NCBI GenBank assembly: GCA_030146905.1
Contig: JASLAV010000629.1
Location: forward strand, 1 to 5,196
Length of the DNA: 5,196 nucleotides
Direction: 5' to 3'
Source of the DNA: Lentzea sp.
GTDB lineage: Bacteria; Actinomycetota; Actinomycetes; Mycobacteriales; Pseudonocardiaceae
Below, piece after piece: positions 1 to 4,677 of this stretch. The notes beneath the pieces are model-generated. The model was not told the DNA's origin and ran no database searches. It saw only the letters and a list, made by a program, of their open reading frames with translations. A program made the translations under genes and the position numbers. Position 1 is the first letter of the stretch, and each line of letters begins with the position of its first letter.

Positions 1-31
1 CTCCTTGTGCAGGGGTGCTCTGTCAGCAGGT

Positions 32-58
32 CCCCGGCCGGTTTCAGGGAGGCCGGGG
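32..58 (+). terminator. GC-rich stem-loop, probable terminator of a gene left of the window
   Basis: CCCCGGCC (32-39) and GGCCGGGG (51-58) are perfect 8-base complements separated by an 11-base loop. No T-run follows, which is common for actinomycete terminators. The position near the left edge, followed by operator-like sequence, suggests that it ends a transcript entering from the left. The strand is inferred because the stem itself is symmetric. Confidence 0.5.
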
Positions 59-91
59 CCCTCCGCTCCGAGAACTGGTCCAGACCGGTTA

Positions 92-105
92 TGAGAGCGC
101 TTCCA
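92..105. promoter_or_regulatory. CebR-like LacI-family operator
   Basis: TGAGAGCGCTTCCA has the central AGCGCT and outer TG/CA of LacI-family operators. It matches the known actinomycete CebR box TGGGAGCGCTCCCA at 12 of 14 positions; both mismatches are purine-for-purine or pyrimidine-for-pyrimidine. The flanking A and T (91, 106) extend the outer symmetry. CebR boxes control cellulose and cello-oligosaccharide uptake and hydrolase genes, so a sugar-responsive repressor is plausible. No gene starts immediately downstream, so the box may act on the promoter of the gene at 341 or be a leftover. Confidence 0.45.
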
Positions 106-207
106 TGGTTGTGCGCAGATGGGAGCTCTGTCAATACCGAAGAGGACAGCCAGTGGATCACCAAGCACGACGAAGGGCCGTGGATCCGCCCGTTCGGCCA
201 CGAGCGT

Positions 208-220
208 GGAAGTCACTTCC
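208..220. promoter_or_regulatory. Short palindrome GGAAGTCACTTCC
   Basis: GGAAGT and ACTTCC are perfect 6-base complements around a single central C. This is the geometry of a protein-binding site rather than an RNA hairpin, because the loop would be too small. It lies about 17 bp upstream of the TTGACG -35-like hexamer, where an activator or repressor could bind. I cannot assign it to a regulator family. Confidence 0.25.
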
Positions 221-236
221 TGATGACAGACGTGCA

Positions 237-266
237 TTGACGAGGTTGCCGGCCGGGTCCTGCTGT
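237..266 (+). promoter_or_regulatory. Candidate promoter for the GH78-like gene
   Basis: TTGACG (237-242) is a good -35 element. An 18-bp spacer leads to TGCTGT (261-266), which is a poor -10 matching only the outer T positions. A start near 273 would put the 16-bp palindrome at 281-296 just downstream of the transcription start, a usual place for a blocking LacI-type repressor. The -35 is convincing by itself; the -10 is weak. Confidence 0.3.
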
Positions 267-280
267 CGGTGAAGCGTGGA

Positions 281-296
281 ATTGAAACGTTTCAAT
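281..296. promoter_or_regulatory. LacI-family operator, perfect 16-bp palindrome
   Basis: ATTGAAACGTTTCAAT is fully self-complementary, with the central CG and flanking AAA/TTT typical of LacI/GalR/CcpA-type sites (core TGAAACGTTTCA). In actinomycetes such boxes commonly lie upstream of glycoside hydrolase and sugar transport genes. This agrees with the GH78-derived gene that starts 45 bp downstream. The regulator itself is not encoded in the window. Confidence 0.75.
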
Positions 297-340
297 CGGC
301 CGCCCGCGTTGCCAGAACCTCCACCAGCCAGGAGAACGCG

Positions 341-1048
341 ATGCGAAGTCGATCCCTGCCGCACGCCCCAATACCATTACTCTGCGTGATTATTTCTGCA
401 CTGATGGTCATCTCCGTGATCGTCGCGATGGCGCAGGCCATCGGCAGGACGGCGGAGGCGGCGAGCTGCGGCGCACTCGCCGGCCAGGTCTCGGCCGCCT
501 TCACGACCAGGCTCGTGTCCGCGGACGGCACCGTCTCCGGCAACACCCGGATGGGGTACGCGATGCAGCCGGACTACCCCGGCTGGGGCTACCTGGTGAA
601 CAAGGGAGCGACGACGGTGTGGGAGCGGTGGGACGGCATCCGCCAGGACGGCTCGTTCCAGGACCCCGCGATGAACTCGTTCAACCACTACGCGATGGGA
701 TCCGTCGGCGACTTCCTCTACCGCACCGTGGTAGGACTGAGCTCCGCCTCGCCCGGCTTCCGGTCGTTGCTCGTCGCCCCGAAACCGGGCGGTGGGCTCA
801 CGTCGGCCAGGTCGTCGCACCGCACCCCGTACGGAGAAGCGCTCAGCGAGTGGACCACGGCGGGAGACCGCTTCAGCCTCCACGTCGTCGTGCCCACCGG
901 AACGTCGGCCGTCGTGCGCGTCCCGGCAGCCGGTGCCGGGGCGGTGACGGCTCCGCCGGGGGCTGTTCCGCTCGGTCACGGCTCCGGCGTGGCCTCGTTC
1001 CACGTCCCTGCCGGTGACCACGTCTTCACGGCACCGAGCACCACGTGA
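341..1048 (+). CDS. Secreted, truncated GH78 alpha-L-rhamnosidase-like protein
   Basis: The 235-residue product looks like the C-terminal end of a family GH78 alpha-L-rhamnosidase behind a signal peptide. ATG 341 is preferred over an upstream ATG at 269 because GGAGA (331-335) precedes it and translation then opens with a signal peptide: arginines at 2 and 4, hydrophobic core at about 11-34, likely cleavage after AEA at 38-40. Residues 46-75 match a catalytic-domain helix with the DGTVSGNT stretch. Residues 76-135 hold QPDYPGWGYLV, GATTVWERWDG and SFNHYAMGSVGDFLY, which are GH78 hallmarks. Residues 136-235 are the C-terminal beta domain. In GH78 the Glu of WER (E95 here) corresponds to the general base. 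The general-acid region, the N-terminal domains and roughly 60-70 residues normally between positions 75 and 76 are missing, while full enzymes are several times longer. It is probably inactive as a rhamnosidase: either a frame-preserving remnant (pseudogene) or a small secreted derivative. Codon 13 is a rare TTA. Confidence 0.75.
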   Translation: MRSRSLPHAPIPLLCVIISALMVISVIVAMAQAIGRTAEAASCGALAGQVSAAFTTRLVSADGTVSGNTRMGYAMQPDYPGWGYLVNKGATTVWERWDGIRQDGSFQDPAMNSFNHYAMGSVGDFLYRTVVGLSSASPGFRSLLVAPKPGGGLTSARSSHRTPYGEALSEWTTAGDRFSLHVVVPTGTSAVVRVPAAGAGAVTAPPGAVPLGHGSGVASFHVPAGDHVFTAPSTT

Positions 1049-2323
1049 TCAGCCGATCGCTGAGCCGCCACGGCTGACACCCGGCTCCGCCTCGCCCGGT
1101 CGCGCGGAAGGGCGCGAGGGCGAGGCGGAGTTCGTGTCGGCGCCGTTGTCCGCCCGGCGTTCGGTGCGGCCGGTTCCGTGCCAGTCCAGGCACATCACGG
1201 TGGCGTCGTCCTGGAGGAGATCGCGGTAGACGCGCCTCACGGCACCGGTCGACGCCCGCACCACCTCCCTGGGGTGCAGCGACTCGGTGTTGCGGAGCAA
1301 CGCCGGCAGGTCGACGGCTTCGGCGTCGCGCTCGAACATGCCGTCGGTGAGCAGCAGCAGCCGGTCTCCCCGGCGCAGGTCCAGCCGTTGCACCCGGTAG
1401 GTGTACGGCTTGACGCCGAAGAGCAGGTCGACCTCCAGGTCGAGCTCCCGCACCACGCCGTCGCGCAGCAGCAGTGGTGGCGGGTGACCGGCGTTGACCA
1501 GCCCGACCGCTCCGTCGCGCAGGTTCACGCGCACCAGCAGCCCGGTCGCGAGTGATCCCAGGCGGTGGTCCAGCAGGGCCTGGTTGGCCTGCCGGGCCTG
1601 CTCCGCCAGGTCGTCGCCTGCGCGGCGGGCCCTGCGCAGCGCACCGACCAGCAGGGTCGCCGTCATCGCGGAGCCCACGTCGTGACCGACGGCATCGGTC
1701 ATCGACAGGTGCAGGACGTCGCGGTCCAGGGCGTAGTCGTAGGTGTCGCCGCCGATGTCGTGGGCGGGCACCAGGGCACCGGCGACGGTGAACTGGGCGG
1801 CCTCGCAGCAGGACGCCGTGGGCAGCAGCTGGTGCTGGATCTCCGCGGCCAGGCTCATCGTCGAGGTGCGCCTGCCGGAGTGGTAGAGGTCGGTGAAGCG
1901 GCGGTCGGTGACTATGACGTAGGCCAGCGCGTGCGCGGCTTCGCTCAGCTGTTCCAGCACCTCGTCGTCGAGCGAGGGCACGGTCACCTCGAGCACGCCG
2001 ACGCAGTCGCCGCGGTTGGTCACGGGCAGCACCACCCGCACCCCGTCGCCGTCCCGCTCCTGCCACGGCCGCTGGGTGCGCAGGACCTCCTCGTACTCGC
2101 TGTCCCGCAGGGCGACGCACTCCGCGCCGCCCGCACCGAGGTCCCGCGTGGTCGAGGTCAGCCGCACGAGTTGCTCGTCACCGACGTCGATCAGCAGGAA
2201 CGACACGTCGAAGGCCTCGAACCGCTTCGCCAGGTCGCGCGCCACGACGTCGACCGACTCCACGGGTGGTGCGCTCTCAGCCGCGGCCAGCACATCACCC
2301 GGTCGCAGCACAGCACCGTCCAC
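1049..2323 (-). CDS. GAF and SpoIIE/RsbU-type PP2C serine/threonine phosphatase
   Basis: This 424-residue cytosolic protein should dephosphorylate Ser/Thr phosphoproteins, classically anti-sigma antagonists of the SpoIIAA/RsbV type. The start is a GTG (2321-2323) with GGAGG at 2329-2333. Residues about 20-140 resemble a GAF sensor domain. Residues 158-169 ([12 protein letters not shown]) are the RsbU-like linker. Residues 175-382 form the PP2C-like domain with its metal-binding acidic motifs: IGGDTYDY 190-197, [12 protein letters not shown] 209-220, NAGHPPPLL 277-285, LLLTDGMFE 323-331 and DDATVM 372-377. The GHD in place of GHG occurs in an actinomycete subgroup, so activity is expected. There are no membrane segments. 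After residue 382 comes a roughly 42-residue tail rich in Ser, Pro, Gly and Arg, encoded across a strong hairpin and probably disordered. The stop abuts that of the convergent GH78-like gene. No partner anti-sigma factor or antagonist is in the window, so the target is unknown. Confidence 0.9.
   Translation of the reverse strand: MDGAVLRPGDVLAAAESAPPVESVDVVARDLAKRFEAFDVSFLLIDVGDEQLVRLTSTTRDLGAGGAECVALRDSEYEEVLRTQRPWQERDGDGVRVVLPVTNRGDCVGVLEVTVPSLDDEVLEQLSEAAHALAYVIVTDRRFTDLYHSGRRTSTMSLAAEIQHQLLPTASCCEAAQFTVAGALVPAHDIGGDTYDYALDRDVLHLSMTDAVGHDVGSAMTATLLVGALRRARRAGDDLAEQARQANQALLDHRLGSLATGLLVRVNLRDGAVGLVNAGHPPPLLLRDGVVRELDLEVDLLFGVKPYTYRVQRLDLRRGDRLLLLTDGMFERDAEAVDLPALLRNTESLHPREVVRASTGAVRRVYRDLLQDDATVMCLDWHGTGRTERRADNGADTNSASPSRPSARPGEAEPGVSRGGSAIG
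1085..1130. terminator. Large two-part hairpin between convergent genes, likely bidirectional terminator
   Basis: CTCCGCCTCGCCC (1085-1097) and GGGCGAGGCGGAG (1118-1130) are perfect 13-base complements. Inside them, TCGCGC (1100-1105) pairs with GCGCGA (1112-1117). The result is a 19-bp stem with a 2-base bulge (1098-1099) and a 6-base loop. It lies about 37 bases past the stop of the GH78-like gene and would end that transcript well. On the minus strand it falls within the phosphatase coding sequence, over codons for about residues 398-413, so it would form before the stop codon. No T-run follows on either side. Smaller inverted repeats (1049-1063 and 1063-1075) lie alongside. Confidence 0.7.
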
Positions 2324-2347
2324 GGCATCCTCCGAGCAGTCCGGGCC

Positions 2348-2353
2348 ACCCTA
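2348..2353 (-). promoter_or_regulatory. Candidate -10 element of the phosphatase gene
   Basis: On the minus strand TAGGGT reads as a -10 hexamer of a kind seen in actinomycete housekeeping promoters. It lies 24 bases upstream of the GTG start and would leave a short leader containing the GGAGG. No good -35 is visible at 17-19 bp, so the call rests on the -10 and its position. Confidence 0.25.
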
Positions 2354-2385
2354 ACCACATCGGAGGTCACGGCGTTGACGAGCGC

Positions 2386-2400
2386 ACCGAACGGTTCGGT
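2386..2400. promoter_or_regulatory. 15-bp inverted repeat upstream of the phosphatase
   Basis: ACCGAACGGTTCGGT has perfect 7-base arms around a central G. It lies 33 bp upstream of the TAGGGT -10-like element on the minus strand, so it roughly covers the expected -35 region and the DNA just above it. This suits an operator. It could also form a 6-bp hairpin with a 3-base loop and help end the membrane-protein transcript; no T-run follows. Confidence 0.35.
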
Positions 2401-2412
2401 TTCGTGGCCTGC

Positions 2413-2429
2413 GCCGACGGTCCGTCAGC
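2413..2429 (-). terminator. Weak hairpin after the DUF6069-like gene
   Basis: GACGG/CCGTC (2416-2420 and 2422-2426) extend outward past one mismatch to a GC/GC pair, giving a short imperfect stem 13 bases downstream of the stop of the minus-strand gene at 2442. It may be a weak terminator, or simply one of two small palindromes in this 118-bp gap. Confidence 0.25.
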
Positions 2430-2441
2430 AGGTCTCGCGCG

Positions 2442-2885
2442 TCAGTCGTTCCGCCTGGTGTTGAGCGGCAGGACGCGCGACAGCACGGGCACCGTGGCGG
2501 CGGCGACGACGAGGTGCATGGCGATCAGCGCGAACGAGTTCACGACGGAGGCGCCGCCCGCGAGGATGCCCAGGTCGGGGATGAACGAGAGCCCGATGAC
2601 GGTGGGCACCAGGATGCGCAGCACCTTCTTCGGGTTGCGGGCGAAGCGGCGCACCAGGTACCAGCCGAGCGTACCGAGCGCGATGCCGATCAGCGTGGCC
2701 GGCGCGTACTCGGCCAGCGCCAGGCCCACGCGCTCGGTGCCCTCCGGGATGAACTTGCCCGCGATCAGGGCGATCAGCGCGTCGACCGCGATGGAGACCA
2801 CCGCGGCACCGAGGAGGCCGACGACGACCTCCGCGGCGCTGGGTGCGAGACCTGCGGGGCGTGCGGGGAGGCTGGTGTCGGCCAT
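2442..2885 (-). CDS. DUF6069-like four-helix membrane protein
   Basis: This 147-residue integral membrane protein has four predicted helices at about residues 18-46, 57-80, 88-110 and 114-138. An Arg/Lys-rich cytosolic loop (RRFARNPKK, 79-87) separates helices 2 and 3, and a short polar tail ends in RRND. The pattern of a GTLGWYLVRR-like helix 2, a basic loop, a helix with central Pro and Gly, and a last helix holding ALIAMHLVVAA (119-129) resembles the actinobacterial DUF6069 family, whose function is not known. ATG 2883-2885 has AAGGA at 2894-2898, a good 8-base spacing. The gene is divergent from tetR, and a promoter with two flanking TetR-type operators lies directly upstream. It is therefore probably repressed by that regulator and induced by whatever ligand the regulator binds. 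Transport or drug resistance is a guess from context only. Confidence 0.8.
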   Translation of the reverse strand: MADTSLPARPAGLAPSAAEVVVGLLGAAVVSIAVDALIALIAGKFIPEGTERVGLALAEYAPATLIGIALGTLGWYLVRRFARNPKKVLRILVPTVIGLSFIPDLGILAGGASVVNSFALIAMHLVVAAATVPVLSRVLPLNTRRND

Positions 2886-2910
2886 GAGCCCTGTCCTTCG
2901 CTAAGCTGAT

Positions 2911-2930
2911 TTGCAAGCGGTCACTTGCAA
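2911..2930. promoter_or_regulatory. TetR operator, copy 1
   Basis: TTGCAAGCGGTCACTTGCAA has perfect 7-base arms around a 6-base centre, the normal geometry of a TetR dimer site. It overlaps the expected transcription start of the divergent membrane-protein gene, immediately downstream of its -10 (2933-2938). Its central 14 bases differ from copy 2 at only two positions, which strongly suggests that the same protein binds both. Confidence 0.8.
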
Positions 2931-2932
2931 TC

Positions 2933-2961
2933 AACGTAGCCACCGGGCCACGCCAACACAA
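2933..2961 (-). promoter_or_regulatory. Promoter of the DUF6069-like gene
   Basis: Read on the minus strand, TTGTGT (2956-2961) and TACGTT (2933-2938) form a -35/-10 pair with an exact 17-bp spacer. The expected start is near 2926, inside operator copy 1. The -35 overlaps operator copy 2. Binding at either site would block polymerase. Each hexamer is an imperfect match to consensus, but the spacing and operator placement support the call. Confidence 0.5.
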
Positions 2962-2972
2962 GTGGCCACTTG
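2959..2972. promoter_or_regulatory. TetR operator, copy 2
   Basis: CAAGTGGCCACTTG is a perfect 14-bp palindrome that matches the core of copy 1 at 12 of 14 positions; the right flank (CA at 2973-2974) also matches. The centres of the two copies are 45 bp apart. It overlaps the -35 of the minus-strand promoter and lies 26 bp upstream of the tetR start codon, so it could serve autoregulation as well. Confidence 0.75.
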
Positions 2973-2998
2973 CATTGGTGACTGATGGAGGTGGGTGA

Positions 2999-3562
2999 GT
3001 GGCCGGCAGGGTGACCGACAGGGCGGTGTTCGACGCGTTCTTGGAGGTGATCGCCGAGCAGGGGTACGAACGGGCGACCACCCGCGCGATCGCCGACGCC
3101 GCCGGGATCAACGAGGCGACGTTGTTCCGCCGGTTCACCTCCAAGGAGAACCTGCTGCGGCAGGCCGTCCGCAGCAACTTCGCGGGGTTCGCGCTCGACA
3201 TCGACACCCCCGGCGACGACGTGGCCGCCGACCTGCTGACGATCCTGAGCTACTACACGCGGCTCTACGAGACGCGCGGCGGCGTGGTGCTGACCCTGAT
3301 GAGGGAGGCGAAGTTCAGCCCGGCGGTGGCGGCCGTGCTCGCCGAACCGGAGTCGCTGCTGGCGAAGGTCGACGCGGTCATCCTGCACCACCAACGGCGG
3401 GGCGACCTCGTCGTGGAACCCCCGCGGCACACGTTCTTCGCGCTGGTCGGCCCGGTGATGATGCGGGCCATCGCCCGGCGGATCGACCAGCGGGCCACCC
3501 AGGCACCCGCCGACCCCGAGACCGTCGTGCGGCGGTTCCTCCAGGGGCACCGGCCGGGGTGA
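2999..3562 (+). CDS. TetR/AcrR-family transcriptional regulator
   Basis: This is a 187-residue one-component repressor of usual TetR length. Residues 7-55 form the N-terminal DNA-binding domain. The helix-turn-helix lies at about 26-46 (TTRAIADAAGINEATLFRRF), followed by the family's FTSKENLL segment at 46-53. Residues from about 57 to 185 are the helical ligand-binding and dimerisation domain, which is too variable for ligand prediction. The start is the GTG at 2999-3001, chosen because GGAGG (2987-2991) lies 7 bases upstream; the ATG at 2985 is out of frame. The gene is divergent from the four-helix membrane protein, with paired palindromes between them. It most likely represses that gene and probably itself, releasing DNA when a small hydrophobic effector binds. 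No clear plus-strand promoter hexamers are visible. Confidence 0.9.
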   Translation: MAGRVTDRAVFDAFLEVIAEQGYERATTRAIADAAGINEATLFRRFTSKENLLRQAVRSNFAGFALDIDTPGDDVAADLLTILSYYTRLYETRGGVVLTLMREAKFSPAVAAVLAEPESLLAKVDAVILHHQRRGDLVVEPPRHTFFALVGPVMMRAIARRIDQRATQAPADPETVVRRFLQGHRPG

Positions 3563-3595
3563 ACGAATCCCCCGCACCGTGAACCTCCCCGGCCG
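3551..3595 (+). terminator. 9-bp inverted repeat at the end of tetR
   Basis: CGGCCGGGG (3551-3559) and CCCCGGCCG (3587-3595) are perfect complements with a 27-base loop. The left arm encodes the last residues of TetR, and the TGA stop begins at the first loop base. A competing smaller stem is possible between CGGGG (3555-3559) and CCCCG (3570-3574). The position between tetR and the sigma gene suggests a terminator that separates the two units. The loop is long for an intrinsic terminator. Confidence 0.45.
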
Positions 3596-3627
3596 CGTCG
3601 CCGACTGAACAGGCGAAGGGAGGGCAG

Positions 3628-4146
3628 ATGAGCGATGAACTGCTGATCGTCCGGTGTCAGCTCGGTGAGCGCGACGCCTTCGCCGAACTGGTGCGCGGAT
3701 GGCACGGAGCCGTCGACCGCTACGTCCGGCGGATGCTCGCGGGCCCGGACGACGACGTCGTGCAGGAAGTGTGGCTGGCGGTGTTCAAGGGGCTGCCGGG
3801 GCTGAGGCAGCCCGAGCGGTTCGCCCCGTGGTTGTTCACCATCGCCCGCCGAGCGGTGACGAACCGGTTGCGCGACACCTACGCACGGGCCGGACCCGAA
3901 CCGGTGGAGGAACCGGCAGGCGCGGACGAGGTCGAGACCGTCGCCGACAGGGAGGTGCTCGGCGAAGCCCTGGGCGCGCTACCGGTCCGGGAACGCGAGG
4001 TGCTGTTGCTGTTCTACCTCGAAGACCTCCCGCTGGACGCGTGCGCGCAGATCTGCGGCGTGCCGGTCGGCACCGTGAAGTCACGGCTCAACCGGGCCAG
4101 GAGGCTGCTCAGGGACGAGCTGACGCGGAAGGAGTACATCCCATGA
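3628..4146 (+). CDS. ECF-family RNA polymerase sigma factor
   Basis: This 172-residue protein has the two-domain build of an extracytoplasmic-function sigma factor, directing RNA polymerase to a small set of promoters. Sigma-2 covers about residues 14-83, with the DDDVVQEVWLAVF core-binding segment at 41-53 and the -10-reading PWLFTIARRAVTNRLRD at 67-83. An acidic linker (about 90-108) follows. Sigma-4 covers about 112-167, with LPVREREVLLLFYLEDLPL at 118-136 and the -35-reading helix-turn-helix CGVPVGTVKSRLNRARRLL at 143-161. There is no C-terminal extension. ATG 3628 is preceded by GAAGGGAGG (3615-3623). The stop overlaps the next gene's start as ATGA, so the two are translationally coupled. 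ECF factors are normally held inactive by a protein encoded beside them, and the downstream membrane protein is the candidate. I cannot place it in a numbered ECF group. Confidence 0.9.
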   Translation: MSDELLIVRCQLGERDAFAELVRGWHGAVDRYVRRMLAGPDDDVVQEVWLAVFKGLPGLRQPERFAPWLFTIARRAVTNRLRDTYARAGPEPVEEPAGADEVETVADREVLGEALGALPVREREVLLLFYLEDLPLDACAQICGVPVGTVKSRLNRARRLLRDELTRKEYIP

Positions 4147-4610
4147 CCCCCGAGGACGTGATCAAGCGGCTCGACGCGCCGCTGTCGCTGCGGCGACGCG
4201 TCGGCTACGTGGCGCTGGGCATGGCCGGCCTGCTCGGGAGCGGGCTGATCGGCCTGCTGTGGGCGACCGAGCCGGGACTCCCACCGCGGACGAGGATCGC
4301 GTTCGCCGTCCTGATCGCGATCGGGCTCGCGTGGGGCACGTTCAGCGCCTGGGCGCTGACCCGCCGTGCACCCCTGTTCGCCCGCGACCGCGTGGTCGCC
4401 GCGTGGATCGGCCTGGCGGCCTGGTTGCTGTTCACCGTCGGCGCGCTGGTCATCGCGGCGGTGCGCCACCGCCTCGAGCCCGGACTGGTCGTGGCGGTGC
4501 TCACGCTCGGCGGCGTGGCCGTCGTCTGGCTGCGGACGGTGCGGCGCAACCGGGCCGCTCTGCTGAGGCGGAAGGAGGAACTGGTGCGGTTCGGCCGTTC
4601 GGACGCCTGA
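4143..4610 (+). CDS. Four-helix membrane protein coupled to the ECF sigma factor
   Basis: This 155-residue membrane protein is of unknown family. A soluble N-terminus of only about 19 residues (EDVIKRL at 4-10) is followed by four predicted helices at about 20-41, 51-72, 84-107 and 113-131. A strongly basic C-terminal tail (RTVRRNRAALLRRKEEL, 131-147) is probably cytosolic. The ATG overlaps the sigma factor's TGA. The same bases give no separate ribosome binding site beyond a GGAAGGAG inside the sigma gene's last codons (about 4127-4134). Tight coupling suggests that it controls or senses for the sigma factor. However, it lacks the HxxxCxxC zinc motif and the roughly 70-residue soluble domain of classical anti-sigma factors, so the anti-sigma role is inferred from context alone. 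A sigma contact could come from the short N-terminus or the basic tail. It might instead be an accessory membrane protein of the regulon. Confidence 0.75.
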   Translation: MTPEDVIKRLDAPLSLRRRVGYVALGMAGLLGSGLIGLLWATEPGLPPRTRIAFAVLIAIGLAWGTFSAWALTRRAPLFARDRVVAAWIGLAAWLLFTVGALVIAAVRHRLEPGLVVAVLTLGGVAVVWLRTVRRNRAALLRRKEELVRFGRSDA

Positions 4611-4645
4611 CCAGGTCGCATGTGAGGTCCCCGGTGGCACGAACC

Positions 4646-4651
4646 TAAGAT
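4646..4651 (+). promoter_or_regulatory. Candidate -10 element upstream of the CHASE3 gene
   Basis: TAAGAT matches the TATAAT consensus at four positions, including the key TA and final T. It is one of the few A/T-rich spots in the 99-base gap after the membrane-protein gene. No clear -35 lies 16-19 bp upstream. A start near 4658 would place the inverted repeat at 4658-4677 at the very beginning of the transcript. Confidence 0.3.
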
Positions 4652-4657
4652 CTGCGC

Positions 4658-4677
4658 GTCTCAACGCGTGTTGAGGC
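4658..4677 (+). promoter_or_regulatory. Inverted repeat in the CHASE3 gene leader
   Basis: CTCAAC (4660-4665) and GTTGAG (4670-4675) are perfect complements with a GCGT loop, extended by a T-G wobble and a G-C pair. It lies 32 bases upstream of the GTG start, just past the TAAGAT -10-like element. It could be an operator, a leader hairpin, or a weak terminator of the sigma/membrane-protein unit; the sequence does not decide. Confidence 0.35.

Larger units (their letters stand above)
1..340. other. Non-coding region upstream of the GH78-like gene
   Basis: I see no convincing gene here. One plus-strand frame stays open to a stop at 238-240, but its translation resembles no family I know and lacks the strong codon bias of the genuine genes. 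It also runs through a stem-loop (32-58) and an operator-like palindrome (92-105), which fits intergenic DNA better. The stretch has more A/T-rich patches than the coding regions. It holds a probable terminator of a gene to the left, two LacI-family-like boxes and a shorter palindrome, each listed separately. The last bases, 331-335, are the GGAGA ribosome binding site of the gene starting at 341. Confidence 0.6.

Noticed and set aside
1..240. Open plus-strand frame ending at 240
   Set aside because: The translation resembles no family and lacks the local codon bias. The frame runs across a strong stem-loop and an operator-like palindrome, so it reads as intergenic DNA.
377..1021. Minus-strand open frame opposite the GH78-like gene
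   Set aside because: It is an Arg/His/Gly-rich shadow without domain signals; the plus strand shows clear GH78 motifs.
1026..2464. Long open frames on both strands overlapping the phosphatase gene
   Set aside because: They give Arg/Ala/Pro- or Gln/His-rich low-complexity translations, as expected for shadow frames of a high-GC gene. The minus-strand frame ending at 1049 carries all the PP2C motifs.
2425..3207. Long minus-strand frame spanning the tetR/membrane-protein intergenic region
   Set aside because: It runs through both TetR operators and the promoter and is out of frame with the membrane protein, whose ATG at 2885 has a good ribosome binding site.
3581..3605. Possible ECF-type autoregulatory promoter, GAACC with CGAC 17 bp later, upstream of the sigma gene
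   Set aside because: Short GC-rich motifs like these occur often by chance here, the -10 part is imperfect, and the -35 lies in the loop of an inverted repeat. It is too weak to list as a feature.
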